The notes beneath the pieces were generated by a model that worked only from the letters and a program-made list of their open reading frames with translations, was not told where the DNA came from and did not search any database. From Kitasatospora sp. MAA4 (GTDB lineage Bacteria > Actinomycetota > Actinomycetes > Streptomycetales > Streptomycetaceae), in contig NZ_JARZAI010000025.1 of the NCBI RefSeq assembly GCF_029893355.1, positions 50,966-114,965 on the forward strand: DNA of 64,000 nucleotides, given 5' to 3'. The position numbers were made by a program, and so were the translations under genes. This document shows positions 1 through 15,514 of this stretch, piece after piece. Every line of letters starts with the position of its first letter. The first letter of the stretch is position 1.

Positions 1-789
1 CGGACCCCGTACCGCGAGAAGGCCACCCCGCGCAGCGACTTCGGCAACGGCGTCTCCTCGTCCACCGACCTGCCGCCCGCGCAGTCGATCCACATGCACA
101 ACGAGAACAGCTACACGCTGACCTTCCCCGGTCTGCTGCTCTTCGCCTGCCTGATCGCCCCGCCGGTGGGCGGCGCCACCCCGACCGCGGACGTCCGCAA
201 GGTGCTCGACGCCCTGCCGCCGCGGCTGGTGGAGCGGATGAAGTCGTCCGGCTGGACGCTCACCCGCAACTACTCCGAGTACGTCTCGCTGGACTGGCGC
301 ACCGCGTTCGCCACCGACGACCCGGCGAAGGTCGCCGAGTACTGCGCGGAGAACCACATCGCCATGGAGTGGCGTGAGGACGGCTCGCTGCGCACCAGCC
401 AGCTCCGCCCGGGGACGATCACCCACCCGGTCACCGGCGACGAGGTGTGGTTCAACCACATGGCGTTCTGGAACGAGTGGTCGCTGGAGCCGGACATCCG
501 CGAGGCGATGACCGAGCTGTTCGGCTCCGACGGCCTGCCGTTCAACACCGGCATGGGCGACGGCGAGCCGCTCACCCGCGAGGACGTGGAGACGATCAAC
601 GCGGCCTACGCGGCCGCCACCGTGCGGGAGACCTGGCAGCAGGGCGACGTGATGCTCGTGGACAACATCCTCGCCACGCACGGCCGCGACCCCTTCAGCG
701 GTGACCGCAAGATCGCCGTCGTGATGGGCGAGCCCGTCGACGTCCTGGACTGCAAGCCCAGCGTGCTCCCCGCAGCCTCCGCCGTCTGA
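1..789 (+). CDS. SyrP/TauD-type Fe(II)/2-oxoglutarate oxygenase, C-terminal part
   Basis: The reading frame is open from base 1, so the N-terminus lies outside the window and about 262 residues remain. The frame contains the family iron-binding signature HNE followed by NSYTL (His-x-Glu/Asp facial triad) near base 100, then PPVGGATPTAD, and a distal histidine in DNILATHGRDPF with the 2-oxoglutarate-binding arginine in GDRKIAV. This is the TauD/TfdA fold as found in SyrP-like and clavaminate-synthase-like proteins, which hydroxylate amino acids, often while bound to an NRPS carrier domain. It ends 32 bases before the NRPS start and is probably co-transcribed with it, so a tailoring role (for example beta-hydroxylation of a residue) is inferred. 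The substrate cannot be read from the sequence. Confidence 0.88.
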   Translation, partial: RTPYREKATPRSDFGNGVSSSTDLPPAQSIHMHNENSYTLTFPGLLLFACLIAPPVGGATPTADVRKVLDALPPRLVERMKSSGWTLTRNYSEYVSLDWRTAFATDDPAKVAEYCAENHIAMEWREDGSLRTSQLRPGTITHPVTGDEVWFNHMAFWNEWSLEPDIREAMTELFGSDGLPFNTGMGDGEPLTREDVETINAAYAAATVRETWQQGDVMLVDNILATHGRDPFSGDRKIAVVMGEPVDVLDCKPSVLPAASAV

Positions 790-821
790 CACCTCCTGCT
801 CAGTGATGTGAAGGAAGAATC

Positions 822-7814
<6,993 letters not shown>

Positions 7815-7818
7815 TGCG

Positions 7819-9105
7819 ATGACACAACTGTCCGTAGCACCGGCCGTGGCGAAACCGGTGGCCGCACGCGGCCGTTGGGGCCTGTGGGCCGAGCACGACT
7901 TCCGCAGGCTGTGGATCGGCGAGACGACGAGCGGTCTGGGGACCGCCGTCGGCCATGTCTCGCTCTCCCTGGTGGCCGTGGTCGTCCTGAACGCGAGCCC
8001 GGTCATGATGGGAGTCCTGACGGCGGCAGCCTGGATACCGTGGCTGCTCATCGGCCTGCCGGCCGGCGCCTGGGTCGACCGGTGGCCGCGGCGCCGGGTG
8101 ATGCTGGTCAGCGACCTGGCCCTGATGCTGCTCTTCGCCAGCGTGCCGCTGGCCGCCTGGCTGGGCGTCCTGACGATGACTCAACTGCTGCTCGTGGCGG
8201 TGGCGGCCGGTACGGCGAAGGTGTTCTTCACCACCGCCTACGGCGCAGTCGTCCCCTCCCTGGTCGCCGAGTCGGACCTGCTGGAGGCGAACACCAAGCT
8301 GCGCAGCGGCGAGTCGGCCGCGGACGTGGCCGGCCCCGGCGTCGCGGGCGTGCTCTCGCAGGTGTTCGGAGCGGTCAGCGGGCTGCTGCTGGACTCCGTC
8401 ACGTACCTGGTCTCCGCGCTCTGCCTGCGCTCGATCACGGCGGTCGAGGAGCAGCGGGCGCCCGCCGAGCGGCGCGGGATCGGCGGCGAGATCGCCGAGG
8501 GCATCCGGTTCGTCGCCCGCGATCCGTACCTGCGCACGCTCACCTGCTTCGCCACGCTGGCGAACCTGGGCCTGAACGGCATCCAGGCCGTGCAGGTGGT
8601 GTTCCTGGTCCGCAGCGTCGGCCTGCAACCGAGCGCTGTCGGCGCGGTGTTCGCGGTGGTCAGCGTCGGCGGGCTGGCCGGGGCGATGTTCGCCCGCAAG
8701 GTCGCCCGCCGATTCGGCACCGCCCGCGGACTGCTGCTCTGCCAGCTGGTCATCGCGCCCTTCATCGTCCTGCTGCCGTGCGCCGGGCGGGGCCTGCCGC
8801 TGCCGCTGAGCGTGCTCGCCTGGGCGGTCGCGGTCGGTGGCGTGGTCTGCGCCAACGTCATCGCCGGGAGCTTCTACCAGAGTTACTGCCCGCCGGAGAT
8901 GCTCGGCCGGATCCGGGCGAGTGCCTCGACCGTCAACTACGGGTCGATCCCGTTCGGCGCCCTGCTGGGCGGCTATCTGGGAGAGCTCATCGACAGCAGG
9001 AACACGATCTGGGTGATGTCCCTGGTCCTGCTGACCGCCGGCCTCGTCCTGCTGGCCGGCCCGATCCGCACCCTGCGGGACTTCCCGCGCCGCACCGAGG
9101 CGTGA
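7819..9105 (+). CDS. MFS exporter (EntS-like, MFS_3 type)
   Basis: 428 residues starting 4 bases after the NRPS stop, so almost certainly in the same operon. The protein has about 11-12 hydrophobic segments and the MFS loop motif GAWVDRWPRRRVM near residues 85-97 (equivalent of GxxxDRxGRR). The sequence style, including PSLVAESDLLEANTKL and a long cytoplasmic stretch around residues 205-235, matches the transmembrane secretion effector group to which the enterobactin exporter EntS belongs. In a peptide cluster this is most simply the product exporter and self-resistance pump. It acts in the cytoplasmic membrane, driven by proton motive force. Substrate assignment rests only on gene position. 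Confidence 0.9.
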   Translation: MTQLSVAPAVAKPVAARGRWGLWAEHDFRRLWIGETTSGLGTAVGHVSLSLVAVVVLNASPVMMGVLTAAAWIPWLLIGLPAGAWVDRWPRRRVMLVSDLALMLLFASVPLAAWLGVLTMTQLLLVAVAAGTAKVFFTTAYGAVVPSLVAESDLLEANTKLRSGESAADVAGPGVAGVLSQVFGAVSGLLLDSVTYLVSALCLRSITAVEEQRAPAERRGIGGEIAEGIRFVARDPYLRTLTCFATLANLGLNGIQAVQVVFLVRSVGLQPSAVGAVFAVVSVGGLAGAMFARKVARRFGTARGLLLCQLVIAPFIVLLPCAGRGLPLPLSVLAWAVAVGGVVCANVIAGSFYQSYCPPEMLGRIRASASTVNYGSIPFGALLGGYLGELIDSRNTIWVMSLVLLTAGLVLLAGPIRTLRDFPRRTEA

Positions 9106-9142
9106 GTCCTTCTCCATCCGTACCTATCTTGGGAGTTGTTCT

Positions 9143-9973
9143 ATGAGCCAGACCACGCAGGTCCGGACCCCCCGTCCGCGCCGCTACCTGATGTGCCGCC
9201 CGACCTACTTCGACGTGACGTACTCGATCAACCCCTGGATGGACCCCGCCAAGCCGGTGGACTCCGGCCTCGCGGTCGCCCAGTGGGAGAGACTCCGGGC
9301 GCTGTACCAGGAGTTGGGCTACCAGATCGACCTGATCGACCCGCTGCCCGGCCTGCCCGACATGGTGTACGCGGCGAACGGCGCGACGGTGGTGGACGGC
9401 AAGGTGCTCGGCGCCCGGTTCCGCAACCCGGAGCGCGCCGCCGAAGGCCCCGCCTACCTGGAGTGGTTCCGCGAGCAGGGCTACCAGGTGACGCACGACC
9501 CGATCCACGTGAACGAGGGCGAGGGTGACTTCCTCACCACCGCGAGCTGGCTGCTGGCCGGCAAGGGCTTCCGCAGCGTTCCCGACGGACACGCCGAGGC
9601 CCAGGAGCTGTTCGGGCGCCCGGTGGTCGGGCTGGAGCTGGTGGACCCGCGCTTCTACCACCTCGACACGGCGCTGACCGTGCTGGACGGCGACGAGATC
9701 ATGTACTACCCGGAGGCGTTCTCGCCGGGCAGCCAGGCCGTTCTGCGCCGGCTCTTCCCCGACGCGATCCTGGTGGCCGAGGAGGACGCCGAGGTGTTCG
9801 GGCTCAACGCGGTCAGCGACGGCTTCCACGTGGTGCTGCCCGAGGCCGCCACCGGTGTGATGGAGCAGCTGCGCGAGCGCGGCTTCCAGCCGATCGGGAT
9901 GGACCTGTCCGAACTGCTCAAGGGCGGCGGCAGCGTGAAGTGCTGCACCCTCGAAATCCGCGACCGCGCCTGA
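9143..9973 (+). CDS. DDAH-like amidinohydrolase (pentein fold)
   Basis: 276 residues, ATG start with GGGAG 7 bases upstream. The protein belongs to the dimethylarginine dimethylaminohydrolase/amidinotransferase superfamily: GEGD acidic motif (Glu125 to Asp129), catalytic His173 in FYHLDTAL, and catalytic cysteine in SVKCCTLE (Cys267 or Cys268) at the C-terminal end, where family members carry it. These enzymes attack the guanidinium carbon of arginine-type substrates through a thiouronium intermediate, giving citrulline (hydrolase) or transferring the amidino group. Inside an NRPS operon it could make citrulline or ornithine-like precursors, or modify a guanidino residue of the peptide. Which of these it does is inference. 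A housekeeping DDAH role is less likely given that it sits between exporter and PPTase. Confidence 0.88.
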   Translation: MSQTTQVRTPRPRRYLMCRPTYFDVTYSINPWMDPAKPVDSGLAVAQWERLRALYQELGYQIDLIDPLPGLPDMVYAANGATVVDGKVLGARFRNPERAAEGPAYLEWFREQGYQVTHDPIHVNEGEGDFLTTASWLLAGKGFRSVPDGHAEAQELFGRPVVGLELVDPRFYHLDTALTVLDGDEIMYYPEAFSPGSQAVLRRLFPDAILVAEEDAEVFGLNAVSDGFHVVLPEAATGVMEQLRERGFQPIGMDLSELLKGGGSVKCCTLEIRDRA

Positions 9974-10035
9974 GTGTTGACCCGCACCACCTGACCAGCT
10001 CGACCCGTGAACCCGTGTACCGACCGCGAGGCCTG

Positions 10036-10773
10036 ATGTCCACAACGCTCCGGCGAGACCATGCACCAGGACATGGATCGCTCACCCCGCTCACCCCGCT
10101 CACCCTCGGCACCGCCCCGCTTCCGGCGGGGCTCGCCGTGCCCAGCGGCGGCCCGCACCTCTGGCAGTTGTGGGCCTCCGAGCACCGCGCGTCGATCGCC
10201 GACGGGTACCGGACGCTCGACGCCGCCGAGCGCGCCCGGTACGCCGCGTACCGCAAGACCGCGGACCGGGAGCTCTACGCCAGCGCCCACATCGGCCTGC
10301 GGCGGCTGCTCAGCGGGTACCTCGGCACGGACCCGGCAGCCGTCGTCTTCGGCCGGGAGCCCTGCCCGCTCTGCGCCGGACCGCACGGCCGGCCCGCCGT
10401 GCCCGGCGCCGACCTGCACTTCTCGCTCGCGCACAGCGGCGACCTCGTGCTCTTCGCCTTCGCCGCGACTCCGGTGGGGGTCGACGTCGAGCGTCTGATC
10501 GAGGTCGAGGTGGCCGACGAGATCAGCACCGCCCTGCACCCGCGCGAGCGCCTCGAACTGGCCGCGCTCGCGGACGCCGAGCGGCCCGCGGCCTTCGGCC
10601 GGTGCTGGTGCCGCAAGGAGGCCTACCTCAAGGGCACCGGCACGGGACTGGCCGTCCCGGCCGCCGAGGACTACGTCGGAGCCGGACCCTGGCCGGCCTA
10701 CCTGCCCGGGTGGACGCTGACGGACATCACCGCACCGCCCGGCTACGCGGCGGCCGTCGCCGTCGCCACGTAG
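10036..10773 (+). CDS. Sfp-type 4'-phosphopantetheinyl transferase
   Basis: 245 residues from the ATG at 10036. The frame is open back to 9940, overlapping the previous gene, but the conserved part begins well after 10036. Diagnostic motifs are the magnesium-binding GVDVERL (Asp150, Glu152) and WCRKEAYLKGTG (Lys194, Glu195, Lys199), plus the FSLAHSGD stretch of the P1b region. The enzyme transfers 4'-phosphopantetheine from CoA to the carrier-domain serines, here presumably Ser997 and Ser2042 of the adjacent NRPS. Its place inside the operon supports a dedicated role. The start region is not certain because the Shine-Dalgarno before 10036 is weak. Confidence 0.93.
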   Translation: MSTTLRRDHAPGHGSLTPLTPLTLGTAPLPAGLAVPSGGPHLWQLWASEHRASIADGYRTLDAAERARYAAYRKTADRELYASAHIGLRRLLSGYLGTDPAAVVFGREPCPLCAGPHGRPAVPGADLHFSLAHSGDLVLFAFAATPVGVDVERLIEVEVADEISTALHPRERLELAALADAERPAAFGRCWCRKEAYLKGTGTGLAVPAAEDYVGAGPWPAYLPGWTLTDITAPPGYAAAVAVAT

Positions 10774-10835
10774 GACCGTCGCAGCGCAGCGCCGTCGCCA
10801 CGTAACGCCGTCGCCACGTAACGCCGTTGCCGCGG
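10760..10835. repeat. Tandem GCCGTCGCCACGTA repeats
   Basis: The 14-mer GCCGTCGCCACGTA occurs across the PPTase stop (10760-10773, first base differing) and again at 10791 and 10807, with a degenerate fourth copy at 10823 (GCCGTTGCCGCGG). The last three copies are spaced exactly 16 bases apart. The repeats fill the start of the 180-base gap before the YcaO-like gene. They could be slippage products of the gene end or protein-binding sites; the 16-base period does not match the 11/22-base spacing usual for SARP heptamers. Confidence 0.75.
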
Positions 10836-10953
10836 CATAGAGCCGGGGGATATCGGGCGTGGATCCCGTGCGTATCCCTTTCCTCTTTCCTTGACCCAGG
10901 AGGCTTCTGCCACCCGTCCATGTACTTCCGCCCAGCTGAAACAGGAGCACCGC

Positions 10954-12012
10954 ATGCGTGTGCGGCCGAGTGACGACATCTGCCGGACCGGCGCCGCAGC
11001 GACCTGTGCGCAGACCGAGGCCGAGGCCCGTGCCGCCTTCCTGTCGCGCGCCAGCGGCGCCGAGCTGGACGCCGCGGAACTGCTCGACCGCGTCGTGGCG
11101 GCGCCGGCCCCCCGCACCGGGCCGCTCGGGCCGCTCGGGCTGCTCGGGCCGCTCGGCTCGCTGGGCGAGGGCGGGCTCGCCCAGTTCCCGCTCCGGGCCT
11201 GCCAGGCCACCGTGGCCGACCCCGACCTTCCCGCCGGGGCGCCGACCGCCGCGGTGACCGGCTACGGAGGCGACCGCGACGCGGCCCGCCTGGCGGCGGC
11301 GCTCGCGGGTCTCGCCGCGTACGGGACGCTCGCCGCCGACCGCAGCCGGCCGGCGCAGGCCGAGGGCGAGCCCACCGTGTGGGGGATGGACCTGGTCACC
11401 GGGGCCCTGCGCCGGGTGCCCGCCCGGGAGGCCTTCCCGGCCCCGGACCGTCGGACGCCGTACCGGGCGCCGATCGGAGCGGCAGCCGGACTGACCTGGG
11501 TGGACGCGCTGGAGTCCGCGCTGGCCCAGCACGTCGAAGCGCTGCTCGCGCGGCGGCTCGCCGACCCCGGGACCCGGGTGCCCCGCCTCGACCTGCGGGC
11601 CTGCGACGCCGACGACCGCGGCGCCCAGGTCCTGGGGATGCTGCACTCGGCGGGCGAGATGGCCGCCCATGACCTGTCCGGGCTGCTCTCCGTCCCCGCC
11701 TGCGCGATCCGGATCGGCCCGCACACGGTCATCGCGACGGGTGCCACCCCCGCCGGGGCCGTCCACACCGCCACCGAGCGGGCGCTGGCCGCCTGGCAGT
11801 CCCACACCGCGCTGCCCATCGCGAAGATCACACCGGAGCAGGAGTCCCCGGCGGTCGCGCACCAGGATCCGGCCGACCCGGTCCGCTGGGCGCACCCCCA
11901 CGAAGCGCTGCGGGGTCAGGGCAGGACACCGGTCGCGGTCCTGCTCGACCATGATCCGCGGGTCGTGCGGATCATGCCGTATCTGGTGCAGGTGGTGCTG
12001 ATCGACGAATAG
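10954..12012 (+). CDS. YcaO-like protein, probably lacking ATP-binding residues
   Basis: 352 residues from ATG 10954, chosen because AGGAG lies 6 bases upstream; a longer frame begins with TTG at 10891. The middle of the protein reads VWGMDLVTGALRRVPA, then GAAAGLTWVDALESAL, a pattern matching YcaO enzymes (G-x-DL-x-TG-x-x-V-x-VPA then S-x-G-x-AAG-x-T-x-x-EA-x-x-HAL-x-E). Earlier GYGGDRDAARLAAALAGLA aligns with the KG-x-x-x-x-x-A-x-x-SA-x-x-E segment, and later VPACAIRIGP plus ERALAAWQ aligns with the end of the fold. The glutamates that bind Mg-ATP in true YcaO proteins are replaced (AGLAAYG, LAQHVEAL, RALAAWQ). It also has a low-complexity GPLGPLGLLGPLG stretch near residue 60. A non-catalytic partner or scaffold role is possible; its function is unknown. 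This is a by-eye fold assignment. Confidence 0.6.
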   Translation: MRVRPSDDICRTGAAATCAQTEAEARAAFLSRASGAELDAAELLDRVVAAPAPRTGPLGPLGLLGPLGSLGEGGLAQFPLRACQATVADPDLPAGAPTAAVTGYGGDRDAARLAAALAGLAAYGTLAADRSRPAQAEGEPTVWGMDLVTGALRRVPAREAFPAPDRRTPYRAPIGAAAGLTWVDALESALAQHVEALLARRLADPGTRVPRLDLRACDADDRGAQVLGMLHSAGEMAAHDLSGLLSVPACAIRIGPHTVIATGATPAGAVHTATERALAAWQSHTALPIAKITPEQESPAVAHQDPADPVRWAHPHEALRGQGRTPVAVLLDHDPRVVRIMPYLVQVVLIDE

Positions 12013-12148
12013 GGACGTCTCCAAATCTCCACCACCTTCTCTTCACCCAGCTCGCAGGCCATGTCACAATCGGTTTTCGGTCGCCAAGATGTCGAACAGT
12101 GCAGCTGTCTGCGGGCGCCACAACCGGGGCGAAGAGAAAGCAGGGGGC

Positions 12149-15133
12149 ATGAGCGCGGAGATCCGGTTCAGCGTGCTCGGAGCCGTGCGCGTCTATCGGG
12201 GCGAGACCGTGCTCCCCACCAGGTCTCCACAGCAGCAGGCGCTGCTCGCCGCGCTGCTGCTGCGCTCCGGCCGGGCGGCGTCCGCCCATGACCTGATCGC
12301 CGCGATCTGGGGTGTCGACGCACCGGACTCCGCCCTCGCGAGCCTTCGGACCTACGCGTGGCGGCTGCGCCAGACCATGGAGGAGGACCGCGCCGCTCCC
12401 AAGATCCTGGTGTCGCTGCGCGACGGCTACCAACTGCTGGTCCCGCCGCTCTCCGTGGACGTGCACCTCGCCGAGCAGCTGGCCGCCGATGCCGGACGGG
12501 CCCGCGCGGCGGGCCAGGACGACGAGTGCGGCCGGCTGCTGACCGAGGCCGTCAACCTCTGGCAGGGCGAACCGCTGGCCGGGGTGCCGGGGCCGTTCGC
12601 CGAGCAGCAGCGCTCCCGGCTCACCGAGATGCGTCTCGGGCTGCTGGAGGAGCGCTTCGAGCACGACCTGCGGCGCGGGCGGCACGTGTACGTCATCCCG
12701 GACCTCACCGCGTTCACCCAGGAGTACCCGCTTCAGGAGCGGCCCTACGGCTTCCTGATGCGGGCGCTGTACGCCTCGGGCCGGCAGGCCGACGCGCTCG
12801 CGGTGTTCACCCGGGCCCGCCACGTGCTGGCCGAGGAGCTGGGCGTCGATCCCGGCCCGGAGCTGACCACGCTGCACGAACGGGTGCTGGCCGGCGACCC
12901 GCTGCTGTCCGTCCCGACGCAGCCGCGCGACACCGGTTCGGCGCGGCCGAGCGCTGCGAGCGAGCTCGAGCCGGCTGCTCCCGCCGCCCCGCCCGCTGCT
13001 CCTAGACCGGCCCAACTCCCTGCGGACACCGCTGACTTCACGGGCCGGGCGAGCGCCGTGGAGCGACTCTGCGAGGCGCTCACCAGCCCCGGGCGCACCT
13101 CACTGCCGGTGGCGTCGGTCACCGGCATGGGCGGAATCGGCAAGACCACGCTGGCCCTGCGGGTCGCCCACCAGGCCAAGCAGGAGTTCTCCGACGGTCA
13201 GCTCTACGCCGACCTGCGCGGCAACGGACTGGACCCGGCCGACCCCGGCACCGTGCTGGGCAGCCTGCTCACCGCGCTGGGCGTCCAGGGGCATGCCCTC
13301 CCCACCATGACGGAGGACCGCGCACGGCTCTTCCGCTCGATGCTCGACGGCCGCCGCATCCTGCTCCTGCTGGACAACGCCAGGGATCCCGCGCAGGTCA
13401 GACCCCTGCTGCCGGGATCCGCCGACTGCGCGGTGATCATCACCAGCCGGGCCAGACTCGTCGGGCTGACCACCTCCGTCCGGGCCGACCTGGACGTCTT
13501 CGCCACCGACGAGGCGATCGCCCTGCTCACCGCGATCGTCGGCGAGGCGCGGGTCGCCGAGGAGCCCGAGGCAGCGGTCGAGCTGGTCACCGCCTGCGGG
13601 CACCTGCCGCTCGCGGTGCGGATCGTGGCCGCCCGGCTCTCCGCCCGGCCGCAGTGGCGCGTCGAGACCATGACCGGCCGGCTGGCCGACGAACGCCGTC
13701 GCATCGGCGAGCTGCGCGCCGGCGACCTGGCGGTGGCCGCCGCGTTCGAACTCGGCTACCACCAGCTGACCGAGGAGCAGGCCCGCGCGTTCCGGCTGCT
13801 CGCCCCGGTGACCCAGCCGAGCATCGGGCTGGTCGCCGCGGCGGCGGCGCTCGACCTCAGCGAGGACGACGCCGAGGACCTGCTCGAATCGCTGGTCGAC
13901 GCCGCCATGCTGGAAGCCCCGATGCCCGGCCGGTACCGGTACCACAACCTGGTCAGGGCCTTCGCGCTCCAGCTCGGCGGGGACGTCGCGGCCGGCACCC
14001 GGGCGCTGGGGCGGTTCCTGGACTTCCTGCTGGCCGGCGGGTGTTCGGCCTTCCAGCACATGGTGCCGGGCGATCCGGCCGGCGCCTTCCTCACCGTCAG
14101 CCCCGTTCCCGGCCCGCGCCTGATCGACCTGGCCGACGCACGCGCCTGGGTGACCGCGGAGTTCGACTGCGTCGCCAACGCGGTGATGCTGGCCGCCAGG
14201 ACCCCGATGGCCGGCGACTCCCGGATGCTGCGCGCGGCCACCGACCTGCTCATCGCGCTCAGCCCCTTCGGCAAGGACATCCCGTACGGGCAACTCGCGG
14301 CGGCCGCCCGGACGGTGGCCGAGGCGGCGGCGCTGCGCGGCGACGACCACGCGGAGGGGCGGGCCCGCTTCGTCTGCGGCAACGCCGCGCTGCAGAACAC
14401 CCGGCTGGCGGAGGCCGAGACGCAGTCCAGGCTGGCGGCGCAGGCGTCCCAGCGGGCCGGCGACACCGTCATCCTGCGGCAGACCCTCAACGACCGCGGT
14501 CTGATCGCGCAGTTCCAGCACCGCCACGAGGACGCGGTCCGCTACTACGACCAGGCGATCGTGCTGGCCAGGGAGTTGGGCCAGCGGTCCGGTGAGCTGG
14601 CGACCATGCTGAACGCCGCGCAGGCCAGGCTCAGGAGCGGGCGCGCCGAAGAGGCGCTGAAGGTCTGCGAGGAGGCGCTCGCGGCACTGCGCGAGATCAC
14701 CAGCCAGCACGGCATCGCGTACGCGCTCTATGTGCAGGGCCTGGCCCTGCACCAGCTGGATCGCCACGCGGAGGCCCTCACGAGCTATCGGCAGTGCCTG
14801 AACATCTGCGCGGCCGCGAACATCCGGGGCCAGGAGGCGCAGGCTCGGATCCGTCTGGCGGAGACACTGCGGGTCATCGGCGAGGCCGATGAGGCACTGG
14901 AACAGGCCGGGCTGGCGCTGGTCCTGTGCGAGGAGTTGGGCGCCGAACGGGACCAGGGGTACTCCCTGCTCGCTCTGGGGCGCGCGCTGTCGGATCTGGG
15001 CCGCCACGAGGCGGCACTGGGCCGGGCCCGCCAGTCGTACGCGGTCTTCACCCGGCTCGGGCTTCCCGACGCCGCACAGGCGAAGGAACTGATGGCGGTT
15101 CTGGAGCCGGCCGAAGAGACCGAGGCCGGCTGA
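12149..15133 (+). CDS. SARP-family activator with NB-ARC ATPase and TPR domains (AfsR-like)
   Basis: 994 residues from ATG 12149 (AGGGGG just upstream); the frame extends back to 12089 but the conserved winged helix starts with IRFSVLGAVRVYRG right after this start. Order: OmpR-like DNA-binding domain (about 5-95), bacterial transcriptional activator domain with VDVHLAEQLAADA (about 100-250), linker, then an NB-ARC/STAND ATPase with P-loop GMGGIGKTT (Lys332) introduced by DFTGRASAVERL, and helical TPR repeats from about residue 700 to the end. SARPs bind direct heptamer repeats near the -35 region and activate antibiotic clusters. Being the last + strand gene beside the NRPS operon, it is the likely pathway activator. 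ATP and TPR-ligand sensing are known for AfsR relatives and assumed here. Confidence 0.93.
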   Translation: MSAEIRFSVLGAVRVYRGETVLPTRSPQQQALLAALLLRSGRAASAHDLIAAIWGVDAPDSALASLRTYAWRLRQTMEEDRAAPKILVSLRDGYQLLVPPLSVDVHLAEQLAADAGRARAAGQDDECGRLLTEAVNLWQGEPLAGVPGPFAEQQRSRLTEMRLGLLEERFEHDLRRGRHVYVIPDLTAFTQEYPLQERPYGFLMRALYASGRQADALAVFTRARHVLAEELGVDPGPELTTLHERVLAGDPLLSVPTQPRDTGSARPSAASELEPAAPAAPPAAPRPAQLPADTADFTGRASAVERLCEALTSPGRTSLPVASVTGMGGIGKTTLALRVAHQAKQEFSDGQLYADLRGNGLDPADPGTVLGSLLTALGVQGHALPTMTEDRARLFRSMLDGRRILLLLDNARDPAQVRPLLPGSADCAVIITSRARLVGLTTSVRADLDVFATDEAIALLTAIVGEARVAEEPEAAVELVTACGHLPLAVRIVAARLSARPQWRVETMTGRLADERRRIGELRAGDLAVAAAFELGYHQLTEEQARAFRLLAPVTQPSIGLVAAAAALDLSEDDAEDLLESLVDAAMLEAPMPGRYRYHNLVRAFALQLGGDVAAGTRALGRFLDFLLAGGCSAFQHMVPGDPAGAFLTVSPVPGPRLIDLADARAWVTAEFDCVANAVMLAARTPMAGDSRMLRAATDLLIALSPFGKDIPYGQLAAAARTVAEAAALRGDDHAEGRARFVCGNAALQNTRLAEAETQSRLAAQASQRAGDTVILRQTLNDRGLIAQFQHRHEDAVRYYDQAIVLARELGQRSGELATMLNAAQARLRSGRAEEALKVCEEALAALREITSQHGIAYALYVQGLALHQLDRHAEALTSYRQCLNICAAANIRGQEAQARIRLAETLRVIGEADEALEQAGLALVLCEELGAERDQGYSLLALGRALSDLGRHEAALGRARQSYAVFTRLGLPDAAQAKELMAVLEPAEETEAG

Positions 15134-15141
15134 GCCTCGTC

Positions 15142-15366
15142 TCAGCCGCCCGTGCTGTTCCACTCGTCGAGGCCCTGGGTGCCGCCGCTCGTCTGAGCCG
15201 GCGGGAGCACCGTGCCGGACGCCAGCGCACTCACGGTCGTACCGGTCGGCCGGGCCTCGACCTCGGCCGCTGCCACGGTGATGACGCCGGCCAGCGCGGC
15301 GGCGCATCCGACGGCGGCCACGGCGGCGGCGGTGCGGACGATCAGGGACTGGAGGGAGAGCTTCAT
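15142..15366 (-). CDS. Small secreted or membrane-anchored peptide
   Basis: 74 residues from ATG 15366 (a GTG at 15384 is also in frame; neither has a good Shine-Dalgarno). MKLSLQSLIVRT is followed by a hydrophobic Ala/Val-rich segment to about residue 33, then a polar tail rich in Thr/Ser/Pro that ends DEWNSTGG. It is convergent with the SARP gene, with only 8 bases between the two stop codons. I do not recognise the family. The layout, signal-like N-terminus plus short hydrophilic C-terminal tail next to a regulator, is like small exported peptides beside actinobacterial regulators, so a signalling or accessory role is possible but unproven. Confidence 0.55.
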   Translation of the reverse strand: MKLSLQSLIVRTAAAVAAVGCAAALAGVITVAAAEVEARPTGTTVSALASGTVLPPAQTSGGTQGLDEWNSTGG

Positions 15367-15469
15367 GGGGAGACGCCGTTTCACTCGGTGGGCTCTGTTG
15401 AGTGAGACTCTTGCAACCGTCGATCTACGCTCGATAGACAGCCGATCAGTCCGTAGTGGGGCAGTGCGG

Positions 15470-15504
15470 AAAGCCCAGGCCAGAGAGTCTCTGACCTGGG
15501 CTTT
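15470..15504 (-). terminator. Intrinsic terminator, near-perfect inverted repeat
   Basis: Arms AAAGCCCAGG (15470-15479) and CCTGGGCTTT (15495-15504) enclose a second matched pair CAGAGA/TCTCTG, giving a hairpin of about 16 base pairs flanked by A and T runs on both sides. It begins 10 bases after the stop of the 15515-15679 minus-strand gene and could also stop + strand read-through from the SARP gene. Confidence 0.85.
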
Positions 15505-15514
15505 TCGCTGCGTG

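Noticed and set aside
10919..10972. 17-codon ORF (ATG 10919) before the YcaO-like gene as a leader or RiPP precursor
   Set aside because: The nearest Shine-Dalgarno is too far upstream (15 bases) and the peptide overlaps the YcaO-like start region; no repeat or core-like pattern.
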